Below, in pieces: positions 17,309 to 26,090 of a stretch of DNA of 64,000 nt. The notes beneath the pieces were generated by a model. That model was given only the letters and a program-made list of their open reading frames with translations. It searched no databases and was not told the DNA's origin. The stretch covers positions 1 through 64,000 of the forward strand of contig JAFLEI010000004.1 of assembly GCA_017301975.1 (NCBI GenBank), in the 5' to 3' direction. Each line of letters starts with the position of its first letter. Position 1 is the stretch's first letter. The stretch is from Verrucomicrobiota bacterium (lineage in GTDB: Bacteria > Verrucomicrobiota > Verrucomicrobiia > Verrucomicrobiales > Verrucomicrobiaceae). The translations under genes were made by a program, and so were the position numbers.

Positions 17309-18853
17309 CTACTCCAGCCGCTTCAGGCTGCCGATGCGGTAGGCACCGCCGAGCAGGCTCATGTTGTCGCGTTCGGCATTGAAGGTGTCGAGGTAGAGAA
17401 CGTGCGGGAAGTCATTGAGCTCGATGACGTGCATGTTGTCCTTGGAGCTCTTGAAGGCTTCCGCGAGATCATTGAGATCATGGATGGTCCTGCCGTTCAC
17501 TTTATTGACCACCTGCCCGCCGAGCTTGTCATAGCCCTGGGCGCTGGGGGTGGGAAGGACGAGGCTGAGGAAGACGAGTTTTTTGCGCCCTTCCTCCTCA
17601 TACTGCTCCGGGTGGGAGGCGACGTGTGCGAGGCGCAGGATGGCACCTCCGCGGCGCTCCTCGCCAAACGCATCCAGGTAGGGACGGGACAGCTCCTGAA
17701 ACAGCAGGCCGCCCATCAGGACATAGCGCGGCCCTTTGTCGAAGAGATAAGGCAGCACGAGGTAATCGTCCGGCTTGCGGCGGGTGAGCTCTCCATTCAG
17801 CGTGACTTCCTTGCCATCGCGAATCACTTTGATCTCGACCTTGTCACCCACATAGGCACGGCCACGCACGAGGTGGCTGGAGCTGAGAGCGCCAAACTGG
17901 GGGTCTCTGTAGTCGCCGCGTGAATCGATGGCGAAGCCGTTGATGGCCACGAGGATGTCCCCCTTCTTCATGCCGGCCTTTTCAGCGGAGCCGCCCTTCA
18001 TGATCATGCTGATGAGCACTCCGGGCGCATCGGGCTTGAGCCCGAGGAATTCGCGGAACTGCTCGTCCAGCGTGGCCTGCAGCTCCATGCCGAGGCTGGG
18101 AAAGCCCTCATAGCTGCCGTCCGCCACGTCTTTGAGAAAGTGCTCGATGATCGGTGCGGGCAGGATGGTGGTGACCTGGTTCTTGGAGTCGTAGCTCAAC
18201 AGCAAGCCGACGAGCTTGCCGCCTTTGACCACAGGCAGGGTGAAGCTGTTCGCTTCGCTGCGCACAATGTTGTTGGCCTCATAGACCAGGAAGCCTGAGC
18301 CTTCGACATTGTAATGGCGGGTGAGCACCTTGCCGATTTTTAGCTCGCTCTTGATCAGCTCGCCCACGCGGCCCGTCTGCAAAATGTCCACATTGTCCCC
18401 AATGCGCGTGCTCACATCCACCGCCATCGGCTTGAGTCCGGCGAAGAATGTCTTCTGCTTGTCTGAAGTCGCCTCCAGCAGGGCGAGGTTCGCTTCATAG
18501 TCCACGGCCACCACCTTGGCGGGAATCTTCTGGCCTTTGTCTGGAAGCTCGAGCTCAATGTAGGTGGCGTCCGCCACCATCTGCGCGGTGACGAGCACAC
18601 GGTTCCCGGCAAGAACCACCCCGAGACCACGCCGGCCCGAAGGCGATTCCTTCTGCCAGGGCAGATGCAGGCTGTAGGGCTGGGAGGTGGCGTTCACCCT
18701 CACCAGCGAGTTGCTTTGCACCACCTGCTGTGGAGCAGCGGAGCCTTCGGCGGCGGGTGCGCGTTTCTTCTGCGGGGCTTCAGAGGCGGGTGTCTGCGCG
18801 GGCAGCGTGGAGGCGCCGAGGGCGAGGAAGAGGAGAGTCTGGGAAAGCTTCAT
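17309..18853 (-). CDS. Do-like PDZ protease homologue with lost catalytic residues
   Basis: This 514-residue exported protein has the same architecture as the upstream Do-like protease: trypsin-fold domain, PDZ domain (LISMIMKGGSAEKAGMKKGDILVAING) and Do-like C-terminal domain. The catalytic sites are changed: the TNAHVV block reads VTAQMVA, so His is replaced by Gln91. The acidic site reads EANLALLE, with Asn in place of Asp. The GNSGGP block reads ANSFTLPV, retaining Ser203 but losing both Gly. It is probably inactive. It lies 41 bases downstream of the active paralogue in the same operon, consistent with a partner or adaptor role. Confidence 0.85.
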   Translation of the reverse strand: MKLSQTLLFLALGASTLPAQTPASEAPQKKRAPAAEGSAAPQQVVQSNSLVRVNATSQPYSLHLPWQKESPSGRRGLGVVLAGNRVLVTAQMVADATYIELELPDKGQKIPAKVVAVDYEANLALLEATSDKQKTFFAGLKPMAVDVSTRIGDNVDILQTGRVGELIKSELKIGKVLTRHYNVEGSGFLVYEANNIVRSEANSFTLPVVKGGKLVGLLLSYDSKNQVTTILPAPIIEHFLKDVADGSYEGFPSLGMELQATLDEQFREFLGLKPDAPGVLISMIMKGGSAEKAGMKKGDILVAINGFAIDSRGDYRDPQFGALSSSHLVRGRAYVGDKVEIKVIRDGKEVTLNGELTRRKPDDYLVLPYLFDKGPRYVLMGGLLFQELSRPYLDAFGEERRGGAILRLAHVASHPEQYEEEGRKKLVFLSLVLPTPSAQGYDKLGGQVVNKVNGRTIHDLNDLAEAFKSSKDNMHVIELNDFPHVLYLDTFNAERDNMSLLGGAYRIGSLKRLE

Positions 18854-18894
18854 GGATGCGTCGAGGCTGAAAGGTTCAAGGTCGGATCACCCGG

Positions 18895-20397
18895 CTATTC
18901 ATCGCCAAGGTAGGAGTCTTCCAGGATGTTGTAGGTCTGCATGATGCGTTTGTGCGCGGCCTCGGCGAGGTCACGCTTGAGCACCACAGGGCGGTTCTTT
19001 TCCAGCAGCACGATCTCGATGAAGGGCTTGTCCTTTTTGGCCAGGGCGGTCTCCACATCCTTGAGGGATTTGATCTTCACGCCGTTGATTTCATCCACGA
19101 CGCTGTGCGCATAGGGGGTGATCCATGTGTTTACCTCATCCGGCAGCACGTTGGTCAGCACCACGGGCTCCGGACGCTCCACATAGAGCTTGTCGGTCAG
19201 GAAGTTGTCGAAGACATAGTTCACGGTGTCGTCACGCATCTGATGGGCGTCCATCAGGTTGCGGTCCAGCGGCTGAAACACGAGGCCGGCGTTGACGATG
19301 TAGCGGGGGCGCTGGTTGTACTGAGCGCCCAGGCGGACGTAAGGATCAAAGCGCTTCAGTGTCACCGTGGCCTCCAGCTTTTTACCAGCGCGCAGGTACT
19401 TCAGCTTGATGGTGTCTCCGGCGAACTTGCGCTCGACGATTTCGTTCATGTCCATCAGCTCGCCTTCAAAGCGGACGAGGCCGTTGTTCATCACTGGATT
19501 GTCATCAATGCTGAGGATGACATCGCCGATTTTCAGGATGTCTGCCACGCTGCCCTGGGGCTCCACGTCTCCGACCATCACGCCCACTCCGTCACTGGCG
19601 GTGCCAAGGGCCTTGGCCTGCGCCGCGTTCTCAATGGGGAAGTCGCTCGCGGCAAGATCCACATAGTGGTCATAGCGACCGTCTTCGATGTCCTTGAGGA
19701 AGCGCTTGATTACTGGCACCGGGATCATGTAGCCCACGTTCTGCGCCACCCGTCCGCTGAAGCCTTGGAAGGCCACGCCCACGACCTTGCCTTCCTGCAT
19801 CACGGGACCGCCGGAGTTGCCGGGATTGATCGCGGCATCCACCTGGATCGCGAGATGCGAGTCCACGCTGGTGTGGCTGTAGGGACGGAAATCGATGCGT
19901 GAGACCACGCCACGCGTCACGGAGATGCGATCACCGCCGATGGGATAGCCGATGGCGATCACTTCCGTGTTGAGCTGCGGGATGCCCCCGAAGTCGAGCG
20001 GCTTGAGCTTCTCAAAATGCTTTGCGTCTTCGGCCTCGATCAATGCGAGGTCACAGTCATGGGCGATGTGGACGATCCGGGCCGGATGCGGCTCAGGATC
20101 GTTGGTGGTGCGGATCAGGATGCGCGTGGCATTGCTGACGACGTGCGCGTTGGTCAGGAACCGGTTTTTGCCAATGAGGAACCCGGTGCCGCTGCCACCG
20201 CTGGGCTGGCCGGCGTTCCAAGGTTCACGATAATCAGGAACCAGCACCGAAACATCGATGTTCACGATACCCTCCCACGCGCCTGATGTGACATCAATGG
20301 CCTGAGTCGCCGGAGCCGGTGGCGGGGCGGGTTGCGCGCTGAGAGCGCAAGGAAGCAGAGCCAGGGCGAGAAGAGGCAGAAGCGGTCGGGTGTTCAT
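18895..20397 (-). CDS. Periplasmic Do-like serine protease (Deg/HtrA family)
   Basis: The 500-residue protein has a signal peptide and a complete trypsin-like triad: His85 in LTNAHVVSNA, Asp116 in HDCDLALIE, and Ser195 in NPGNSGGPVM. A PDZ domain follows (GVMVGDVEPQGSVADILKIGDVILSIDD), then a C-terminal Do-like PDZ domain ending near LAEAAHKRIMQTYNILED. This layout resembles the plant Deg9/Deg10-type enzymes more than E. coli DegP. It is likely a periplasmic quality-control protease. It is the first gene of an operon with an inactive-looking paralogue. Confidence 0.92.
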   Translation of the reverse strand: MNTRPLLPLLALALLPCALSAQPAPPPAPATQAIDVTSGAWEGIVNIDVSVLVPDYREPWNAGQPSGGSGTGFLIGKNRFLTNAHVVSNATRILIRTTNDPEPHPARIVHIAHDCDLALIEAEDAKHFEKLKPLDFGGIPQLNTEVIAIGYPIGGDRISVTRGVVSRIDFRPYSHTSVDSHLAIQVDAAINPGNSGGPVMQEGKVVGVAFQGFSGRVAQNVGYMIPVPVIKRFLKDIEDGRYDHYVDLAASDFPIENAAQAKALGTASDGVGVMVGDVEPQGSVADILKIGDVILSIDDNPVMNNGLVRFEGELMDMNEIVERKFAGDTIKLKYLRAGKKLEATVTLKRFDPYVRLGAQYNQRPRYIVNAGLVFQPLDRNLMDAHQMRDDTVNYVFDNFLTDKLYVERPEPVVLTNVLPDEVNTWITPYAHSVVDEINGVKIKSLKDVETALAKKDKPFIEIVLLEKNRPVVLKRDLAEAAHKRIMQTYNILEDSYLGDE

Positions 20398-20483
20398 GCG
20401 AGTGACGTGAAGTCACAAACATACGCTTCCCGCCGCTTCTAACACAAGTTTGCTGATGAAATAATCACCACGCAACCGGGTGC

Positions 20484-22136
20484 TTACTTCTTGGCGGCTT
20501 TTTGCCTAGCTTCGTTGAGCTTCTTGAGTTCCTCCGCGCGCCTGGCGTTTTGCGCCTCGGGGCTGTTCGGGTTGGCGGGATCGGTGATCATCGGAAAGTC
20601 GTCCGTGCGGAAGGGCGTCACGGGCAGGCCTTCAGCGGAATAGACATTGCAGACTGGATTGTCCGCCCATGCGTAGCGCACCGCCACCGGCTTGGCGACG
20701 CCCGGGGCGCTCACCTCGATCTGATTGGTGCCTTTCTTGGGGCCGCCGATGATGCTGGCCTTGGCCCAGACCCATTTTTTGTCGTCGCCACAAATAGCGA
20801 AGCCTTTGACTTCATCGGTGTCGACGGTGCGCAGGCCTGCGGGCGCGTAATCGAAGGTCAGCAGCGCTTTGCCGCCGTCAAATTTCGCGTCTTTGAGCTC
20901 CGGGCTGCGGTACACCAGCTTTTCGCCGTAATCCTTCACCAGCGCCCAGCGGGCGAGGCGCTCGGCCACGTCACGCTTGTTCTTCGGATGGATGTCGTTG
21001 GCTTCGCCGAGATCGGTGATGACGCACTGGCCGGTGTGCGGCAGTTTGCTCATCGTGAGTGTCTGGGCTTCGCGCAGCTCGGCCCAGTCGCTTTCGACGG
21101 GCTCCGTCTGGTAGGGCTTGAAGTCAGCGAGCTGCACCCAATAGAAGGGGAAGTCTCCCTGATTCCACTCTTTGCGCCAATGCTCGATCATGAAGGGGAA
21201 CAGATCGCGGTATTCCTTCGCACGGCCGGCATTGGACTCGCCCTGATACCAGATGACGCCTTTGATGCCGTAGCCAATCGTGGGGTGCAGCACGCCGGCA
21301 TAGAGATTGCCCGGGCGATGCTGGCCGGTGAGTGGATTCTGCGGTGCACGTGGTGCCTGGACGGTGAACATTTTCCCCGCCTTGATGGCTTCTGCACGTG
21401 CCTTGCCCCATGAGGCCACTTTGGCTTTGTGATCGGCCTGCTGCTTCTCGAACATCTCTGGCGTGAAGGTGGACTCCGTCTGCTTCCAACGGGCGATGAT
21501 CGAGGCAAAGCGCGGGTCTTTTTCCAGCACATCACGTTTCACCCAGGCCTCACAGGCGCTGCCGCCCCAGGCATTGTCGATGAGGCCGACGGGGACGCCG
21601 AGCATCTCCCGCAGCACGCGGCCAAAATGGTAACCCACGGCGGTGAACTGCGCCGCCGCCGTCGGTGTGCATTCCTCCCACTGGCCCTTGAAGTCGTCCT
21701 GAATCTCCTGCGTGCCCACCTGTGGAACCGAGATCAGGCGAAGCTGCGCGTCTTTCGCCTGGGCGATGTCCAGATCGGCATCCCAGGTGCTGGAAAGATT
21801 GAAGCCCATGTTGGACTGGCCGGAGCAGATCCACACCTCGCCCACGAGCACGTTTTTCAGTTCCTTGGTGCTGCTGCCCTTGATGGTGATGGTGGCCGGT
21901 TTCGCATTTGCCGGCACAGCGTCCAGCTTCACGGTCCATTTGCCCTTTTCATCCGCCTTGGCGGTCTTGGTCTGTCCCGCGAATTTCACCGTCACCTCGG
22001 TGCCCGGCGCATCCCAGCCCCAGAGCGGATTGGCCTGCTTCTGCTGCAGCACCATGTTGTCGCCAATGATGGCGGGGAGTTTCAATTCCGCGCGGGCGGA
22101 GACAGCTAGGAGCGTAAGAAGACAGAGAATGCGCAT
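20484..22136 (-). CDS. Sialate O-acetylesterase (SASA domain)
   Basis: Starting at 22136, the 550-residue protein has a signal peptide (MRILCLLTLLAVSARA). It carries the SASA-family blocks: MVLQQKQANPLWGWDAPG, WICSGQSNMGF with the nucleophilic Ser, GLIDNAWGGSACEAWV, GVIWYQGESNAGRA, and DLGEANDIHPKNKRDVAERLA with the catalytic Asp/His. It removes O-acetyl groups from sialic acids or other acetylated glycans in the periplasm. The C-terminal 40 residues are Ala/Lys/Glu-rich. Confidence 0.92.
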   Translation of the reverse strand: MRILCLLTLLAVSARAELKLPAIIGDNMVLQQKQANPLWGWDAPGTEVTVKFAGQTKTAKADEKGKWTVKLDAVPANAKPATITIKGSSTKELKNVLVGEVWICSGQSNMGFNLSSTWDADLDIAQAKDAQLRLISVPQVGTQEIQDDFKGQWEECTPTAAAQFTAVGYHFGRVLREMLGVPVGLIDNAWGGSACEAWVKRDVLEKDPRFASIIARWKQTESTFTPEMFEKQQADHKAKVASWGKARAEAIKAGKMFTVQAPRAPQNPLTGQHRPGNLYAGVLHPTIGYGIKGVIWYQGESNAGRAKEYRDLFPFMIEHWRKEWNQGDFPFYWVQLADFKPYQTEPVESDWAELREAQTLTMSKLPHTGQCVITDLGEANDIHPKNKRDVAERLARWALVKDYGEKLVYRSPELKDAKFDGGKALLTFDYAPAGLRTVDTDEVKGFAICGDDKKWVWAKASIIGGPKKGTNQIEVSAPGVAKPVAVRYAWADNPVCNVYSAEGLPVTPFRTDDFPMITDPANPNSPEAQNARRAEELKKLNEARQKAAKK

Positions 22137-22229
22137 GGGTTGGGAAAAAAGATGAGCGTTGGGAACGCTGCGTGAAGGCAAATCATTGCACCGGGCTGCA
22201 AGGATTGTAGTGCGGACCGCGCCAACCGT

Positions 22230-23816
22230 GTGCTAGCTTTTCGCGTGATTCGTTTCGCCCTCGCCGCCGCACTCCTGCTCTCCCTCGCCGCCTGCGGCAA
22301 GTCGCGGCCACGTGCAGACCTTGTGTTCATCAACGGCGCGGAGCCGGAGAGCATTGATCCGCATATTGTGACCGACCAAGTCGGCATGCGCATCGCTTCG
22401 GCGTTGTTTGAGGGTCTATGCCGCATTGACGAGGCGGGGAAGCCGCAGCCTGGAATGGCAGAGCGCTGGGAGATGACGCCGGACCGCAAGACCTACACCT
22501 TTCATCTGCGCCCGAATACGACCTGGAGCGATGGCGCACCTTTGACCACGCAGGACTTTCTCTATTCCTGGAAGCGCGTGCTGACGCCGGAGTTCGGCGC
22601 CGACTACGCCAGCCAGCTCTACGTGATCAAAAACGCCCGGCAGTATCACGAAGGAACGCTCAAGGATTTCACGCAGGTGGGGGTGACAGCGGTGGATGAC
22701 CGCACGCTGCGAGTTGAGCTTGAAAATCCCACGCCTTACTTCATCGACCTCTGCGCCTTCACCGCATTCTACCCGGTGCCGCAGCGCATCGTGGAAAAGC
22801 ATGGCACCGCCTGGATCAAGCCGGGCTCCCTCATTGGTAATGGTGCCTACACCCTCGAAGACTGGCTGCTGGATGACCGCATCGTGCTGCGCCGCAACGA
22901 GCGCTACTGGGACGCCGCGAACGTGCCGATGAAGAGCATCGAGATCCTGCCCATCTCCGAGCCGAACACTGCCATCAATTACTTCCTCACCGGCCAGGCG
23001 GATCTGATCATGGACAAGGGCATGGTCCCCACCTCGCTCACTGCCAAGCTCAAGCAGGAGCCTTATTTCCACACGGGCCCCTTCCTTGGCAGCTACTTCA
23101 CGCGCTTCAACGTCACCCGCGCTCCCTTTGACAATCCGAAGATCCGCCTCGCTTTCTCACTGGCGATTGATCGCAAACGCATCACTGAAAAAATCACCCA
23201 GCTCGGCGAGCGCAATGCGTACAGCCTCACTCCGCCCGGTGCCGGCCAAAACTACCAGCCGCCCCCCGGCCCTGAATTTGATCCTGAACGCGCGCGCAAG
23301 CTTCTCGCTGAAGCGGGGTATCCCGGTGGCAAAGGTTTCCCGCGCGTAGAGTACCTCTACTTTCCCAAGCCGGTAGAGCGCAACATCGCGGTGGAACTGC
23401 AGGCCATGTGGCAGGAGCATCTGGGTGTCAGCGTCGATCTGGCGAAACAGGAATGGAAGATCTACCTCGCCTCCATGAAGGAGAAAAACTACTCCCTCTG
23501 CCGCAGCAGCTGGGTGGGCGACTACAACGATCCCGGGACGTTCCTGGAAATGTTCCTTTCCGCCAGCGGGAACAACCGCACCGGCTTTGCCAACGCCCGC
23601 TACGATGAACTCATCGCCGCCGCAGCCCGCGAGCCTGATTTGAACCAGCGCAACACCCTCTTCCAGCAGGCCGAAAAACTCCTCGTCACTGAGGAGGCCG
23701 TCATCATTCCCATCTACCATTATGTGGGTGTGCAGTTCTACCACGCCGACCGCCTTACGGGCGTGCAGGCCAACATGATCGACGACCATCCCTTCCGCTG
23801 CATGCGGTGGAAGTAA
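22230..23816 (+). CDS. Oligopeptide ABC transporter substrate-binding lipoprotein (OppA/SBP_bac_5)
   Basis: The 528-residue protein has a lipoprotein signal (LLLSLAAC) and the extracellular solute-binding family 5 pattern: NGAEPESIDPHIVTD, FEGLCRIDEAGKPQPGMAERWEM, YTFHLRPNTTWSDGAPLTTQDFLYSWKRVL, and later NPKIRLAFSLAIDRKRI. It should bind peptides for an ABC importer. No permease or ATPase gene is adjacent, so it is an orphan binding protein. GTG at 22230 and GTG at 22245 are both possible starts; neither has a strong ribosome binding site. Confidence 0.92.
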   Translation: MLAFRVIRFALAAALLLSLAACGKSRPRADLVFINGAEPESIDPHIVTDQVGMRIASALFEGLCRIDEAGKPQPGMAERWEMTPDRKTYTFHLRPNTTWSDGAPLTTQDFLYSWKRVLTPEFGADYASQLYVIKNARQYHEGTLKDFTQVGVTAVDDRTLRVELENPTPYFIDLCAFTAFYPVPQRIVEKHGTAWIKPGSLIGNGAYTLEDWLLDDRIVLRRNERYWDAANVPMKSIEILPISEPNTAINYFLTGQADLIMDKGMVPTSLTAKLKQEPYFHTGPFLGSYFTRFNVTRAPFDNPKIRLAFSLAIDRKRITEKITQLGERNAYSLTPPGAGQNYQPPPGPEFDPERARKLLAEAGYPGGKGFPRVEYLYFPKPVERNIAVELQAMWQEHLGVSVDLAKQEWKIYLASMKEKNYSLCRSSWVGDYNDPGTFLEMFLSASGNNRTGFANARYDELIAAAAREPDLNQRNTLFQQAEKLLVTEEAVIIPIYHYVGVQFYHADRLTGVQANMIDDHPFRCMRWK

Positions 23817-23851
23817 TCCAGTCGCGCACCAACTGGAAATGTCTCAGATGC

Positions 23852-24205
23852 TCACATGTGCAATACCAATGAGGTGCGGCTCAGCTCAACATAATCGCCT
23901 TGGTTCAGCATTTGCACCAGCCCCTGCCAGTTGGACTGCACCAACTGCACAAGCTGGTCATTCGAAATGTTGCCCGTCGTGATGAACAACAGTTTGGCCG
24001 GCTCGCCGTGCATGAGAAAGCTGTCCACGAAATCACGGTCCTTGGTGACAACCACCCGCTGCTCAGCAGCAGCAATGCGACGGATCTCACCGTCCGCAGT
24101 GAGATTGCGAGCGGGTAGATCCAATGTATGCACGACGTCCGCGCCGAGCGCCCGCATCTGGTGAGCAAGCCTTCGCGGCAGTTGCGCATCCACGATGAAC
24201 TTCAT
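23852..24205 (-). CDS. DUF5615 PIN-like protein (putative toxin)
   Basis: The 117-residue protein has the PIN-like DUF5615 pattern: acidic residue in MKFIVDAQLP, then VTKDRDF near the middle. The fold resembles VapC-type nucleases. The start overlaps the stop of the upstream DUF433 gene by 4 bases (ATGA), the usual arrangement of this two-gene module. RNase toxicity is inferred, not shown. A second module with the same order is at 37887-38485. Confidence 0.82.
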   Translation of the reverse strand: MKFIVDAQLPRRLAHQMRALGADVVHTLDLPARNLTADGEIRRIAAAEQRVVVTKDRDFVDSFLMHGEPAKLLFITTGNISNDQLVQLVQSNWQGLVQMLNQGDYVELSRTSLVLHM

Positions 24206-24441
24206 ACAAGAACCGGCTCAATGCGCTTTGTACGTGTCACCTGCGCAGCCCAGGCAATAGCGGCGCGTAGATCTTCTGCCTCCAAATCCTCGTAGTCGGC
24301 CAGAATTTCTTCGTTCGTCATGCCGCTGCTCAAAAGTTCGAGAACAAACTCCACCGGATAGCGCAACCCCCGAATGCATGGCTTGCCGTGGCAGATGTCC
24401 GGTGAAGATGTGATGCGAGGAAAAGGCTGGCGTTCACTCAT
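24202..24441 (-). CDS. DUF433 protein (putative antitoxin)
   Basis: The 79-residue protein carries the DUF433 core: ITSSPDICHGKPCIRGLRYPVEFVLELL, then MTNEEILADYEDLEAEDLRAAIAWA. The fold is a small HTH-like domain. It precedes and overlaps DUF5615, so it is likely the DNA-binding antitoxin of the pair. Compared with the copy at 37887, the GKPCIRGLR motif is the best-preserved segment. Confidence 0.84.
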   Translation of the reverse strand: MSERQPFPRITSSPDICHGKPCIRGLRYPVEFVLELLSSGMTNEEILADYEDLEAEDLRAAIAWAAQVTRTKRIEPVLV

Positions 24442-24482
24442 ATCTAAAGACTATCACAACCCACCGGCTGCACAACCACAGC

Positions 24483-26048
24483 CTATTTTGCCACCCCTGC
24501 CACGGCAATGCCGAGTTCCACTGTGGGTTCTGCCGGGTCTTTCATCGGCGGCTCCGTGGCTGCGCCGTTGGCGGATTTGAGATCATTGCCCACGGACCAG
24601 ATCAGACCGCGAGCGAGGCTGTATTCCAGCGGGGCGCCGGTATAGGGATCGACGGGCACGTCGAGCAGGAAGTTGAAGGTGCGCAGTTGTTCCAAGGTGG
24701 CTGGCAGTGTTTTCTTCTCAGCAATGCAGCGCCGCACGGCAAACAAGGCAATGATCAACTGGCCCCGGGTGCGGGCCTGACCCAATGCCGCCGGCATGGA
24801 GGTATAGGTCTTCATGCGCTGATGATAGTAGGCCAGCCCGGCGGAATTCGGCTGGTAGGGCGCCTCGGCAGCAGCGGCATCGTTCAGCTTCACCTCGGCC
24901 GTGAGCACCAGCGGTGTCCGGGCTTCATTCTTGATCTGCCGGAACGCCGTGGCGAAATGCTGCAGGGTTTCATACGGTTTGAAAAACAACCGCCCCGGGC
25001 GATGCAGCTGCACGCCGCCGGGCATGGTGTCGAGGTTCTCGCCGCTCTTCGGGCCGAGAATGAGTTTTTTCTCATGCACGTAGAAGGCGTTCATCGCGCC
25101 CTCCAGCACCTCGGTGGTGGGCTGGCAGACATTGAACTGGCGCTGAAACTGCCGCAGCGTGGCTTCCGGCAGCCGGGTCTGCCGCAGCAGATCCGCCAGC
25201 GTTTGCGCGGAAAGTTTCTGGGCCTCCAGCGCGCGCTGGTAGCAGGAGGGCCAGGCCCAGATTTGCTCCAGCCGCCAGCCAAGCTCCGCGAGATCGATCG
25301 CCGCAGTGAACGCCGCCTCCTCCTGCATGCGGCGCGAGAGATACGCGGCCTCCGCCTGCTTGAGCACCATCACCTGCTGCCAGCGCGGATTCTCGCAGGG
25401 GTCTGTGGCATGCCATGCCGCATGCGCGGAATGCCAGTCGGCGTCCTCCAAAAGATCACGCAGATTGTCGAGGGCGATGCCGTTGGACTGCACCACGCGC
25501 GAGAGCGTCGGTGTGTCCCACAGCCACGGTGGTTTGCCGCTCAGCTGCGCGGAGTCGAAAGGCACCAGCGCGTTCAAAAACTTGCGCAGCTTCTCCGGAG
25601 TCTGAATCGTGACCGCCTGATCGACAGGACGGTTTAAGCGCAGATCCTGATCCAGGCCCGGCGCCTGATCATCCACATACAGCCAGGCGATGAAGACCAG
25701 CGCCAGCAATCCCATGCTCAGGATGGCCAGCGTGGACCAGGAGGCCTCGCGCTCAACCTCACGGTCGGGCCGCTTCTTGACGAGTCTGGAAGGCGGCGCC
25801 TGCCGAGGCGCAGCGGGCTCTTTTTCCACCACTGCAGGTGGCTGTGCTTCCACAGGTGGCCTGGGTGCCGCTTTGCGGTCTTGCGGCACAGGAGGCTGTT
25901 TCTCCTCGACGTAGGGGCGCTTTTTTCCGGGCGGCGCATCCAGCCACTCCAGATCCAGCTCCCAGGGAGACGACCATGCAGCACCCGCGTCTCCGCTTCG
26001 TGCGGGCTTGTCAGCAGGTGTTTCTGGCGGCGTGTGGGGCCGGATCAT
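24483..26048 (-). CDS. Single-pass membrane hypothetical protein, 521 aa
   Basis: I do not recognise a named family. Starting at 26048, residues 1-100 are a Pro/Glu/Lys-rich cytoplasmic stretch. A membrane segment (LAILSMGLLALVFIAWLYV) is at about 107-127. The rest is a large helical extracytoplasmic domain. The C-terminal part contains DVPVDPYTGAPLEYSLARG followed by IWSVGNDL, a pattern also seen in the tails of type II secretion pseudopilin-like and planctomycete/verrucomicrobial membrane proteins. The function is unknown. Confidence 0.7.
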   Translation of the reverse strand: MIRPHTPPETPADKPARSGDAGAAWSSPWELDLEWLDAPPGKKRPYVEEKQPPVPQDRKAAPRPPVEAQPPAVVEKEPAAPRQAPPSRLVKKRPDREVEREASWSTLAILSMGLLALVFIAWLYVDDQAPGLDQDLRLNRPVDQAVTIQTPEKLRKFLNALVPFDSAQLSGKPPWLWDTPTLSRVVQSNGIALDNLRDLLEDADWHSAHAAWHATDPCENPRWQQVMVLKQAEAAYLSRRMQEEAAFTAAIDLAELGWRLEQIWAWPSCYQRALEAQKLSAQTLADLLRQTRLPEATLRQFQRQFNVCQPTTEVLEGAMNAFYVHEKKLILGPKSGENLDTMPGGVQLHRPGRLFFKPYETLQHFATAFRQIKNEARTPLVLTAEVKLNDAAAAEAPYQPNSAGLAYYHQRMKTYTSMPAALGQARTRGQLIIALFAVRRCIAEKKTLPATLEQLRTFNFLLDVPVDPYTGAPLEYSLARGLIWSVGNDLKSANGAATEPPMKDPAEPTVELGIAVAGVAK

Positions 26049-26090
26049 GGGCCGCAGTATGTACTCTCGAACGCGTCGGGGCAATACGCG

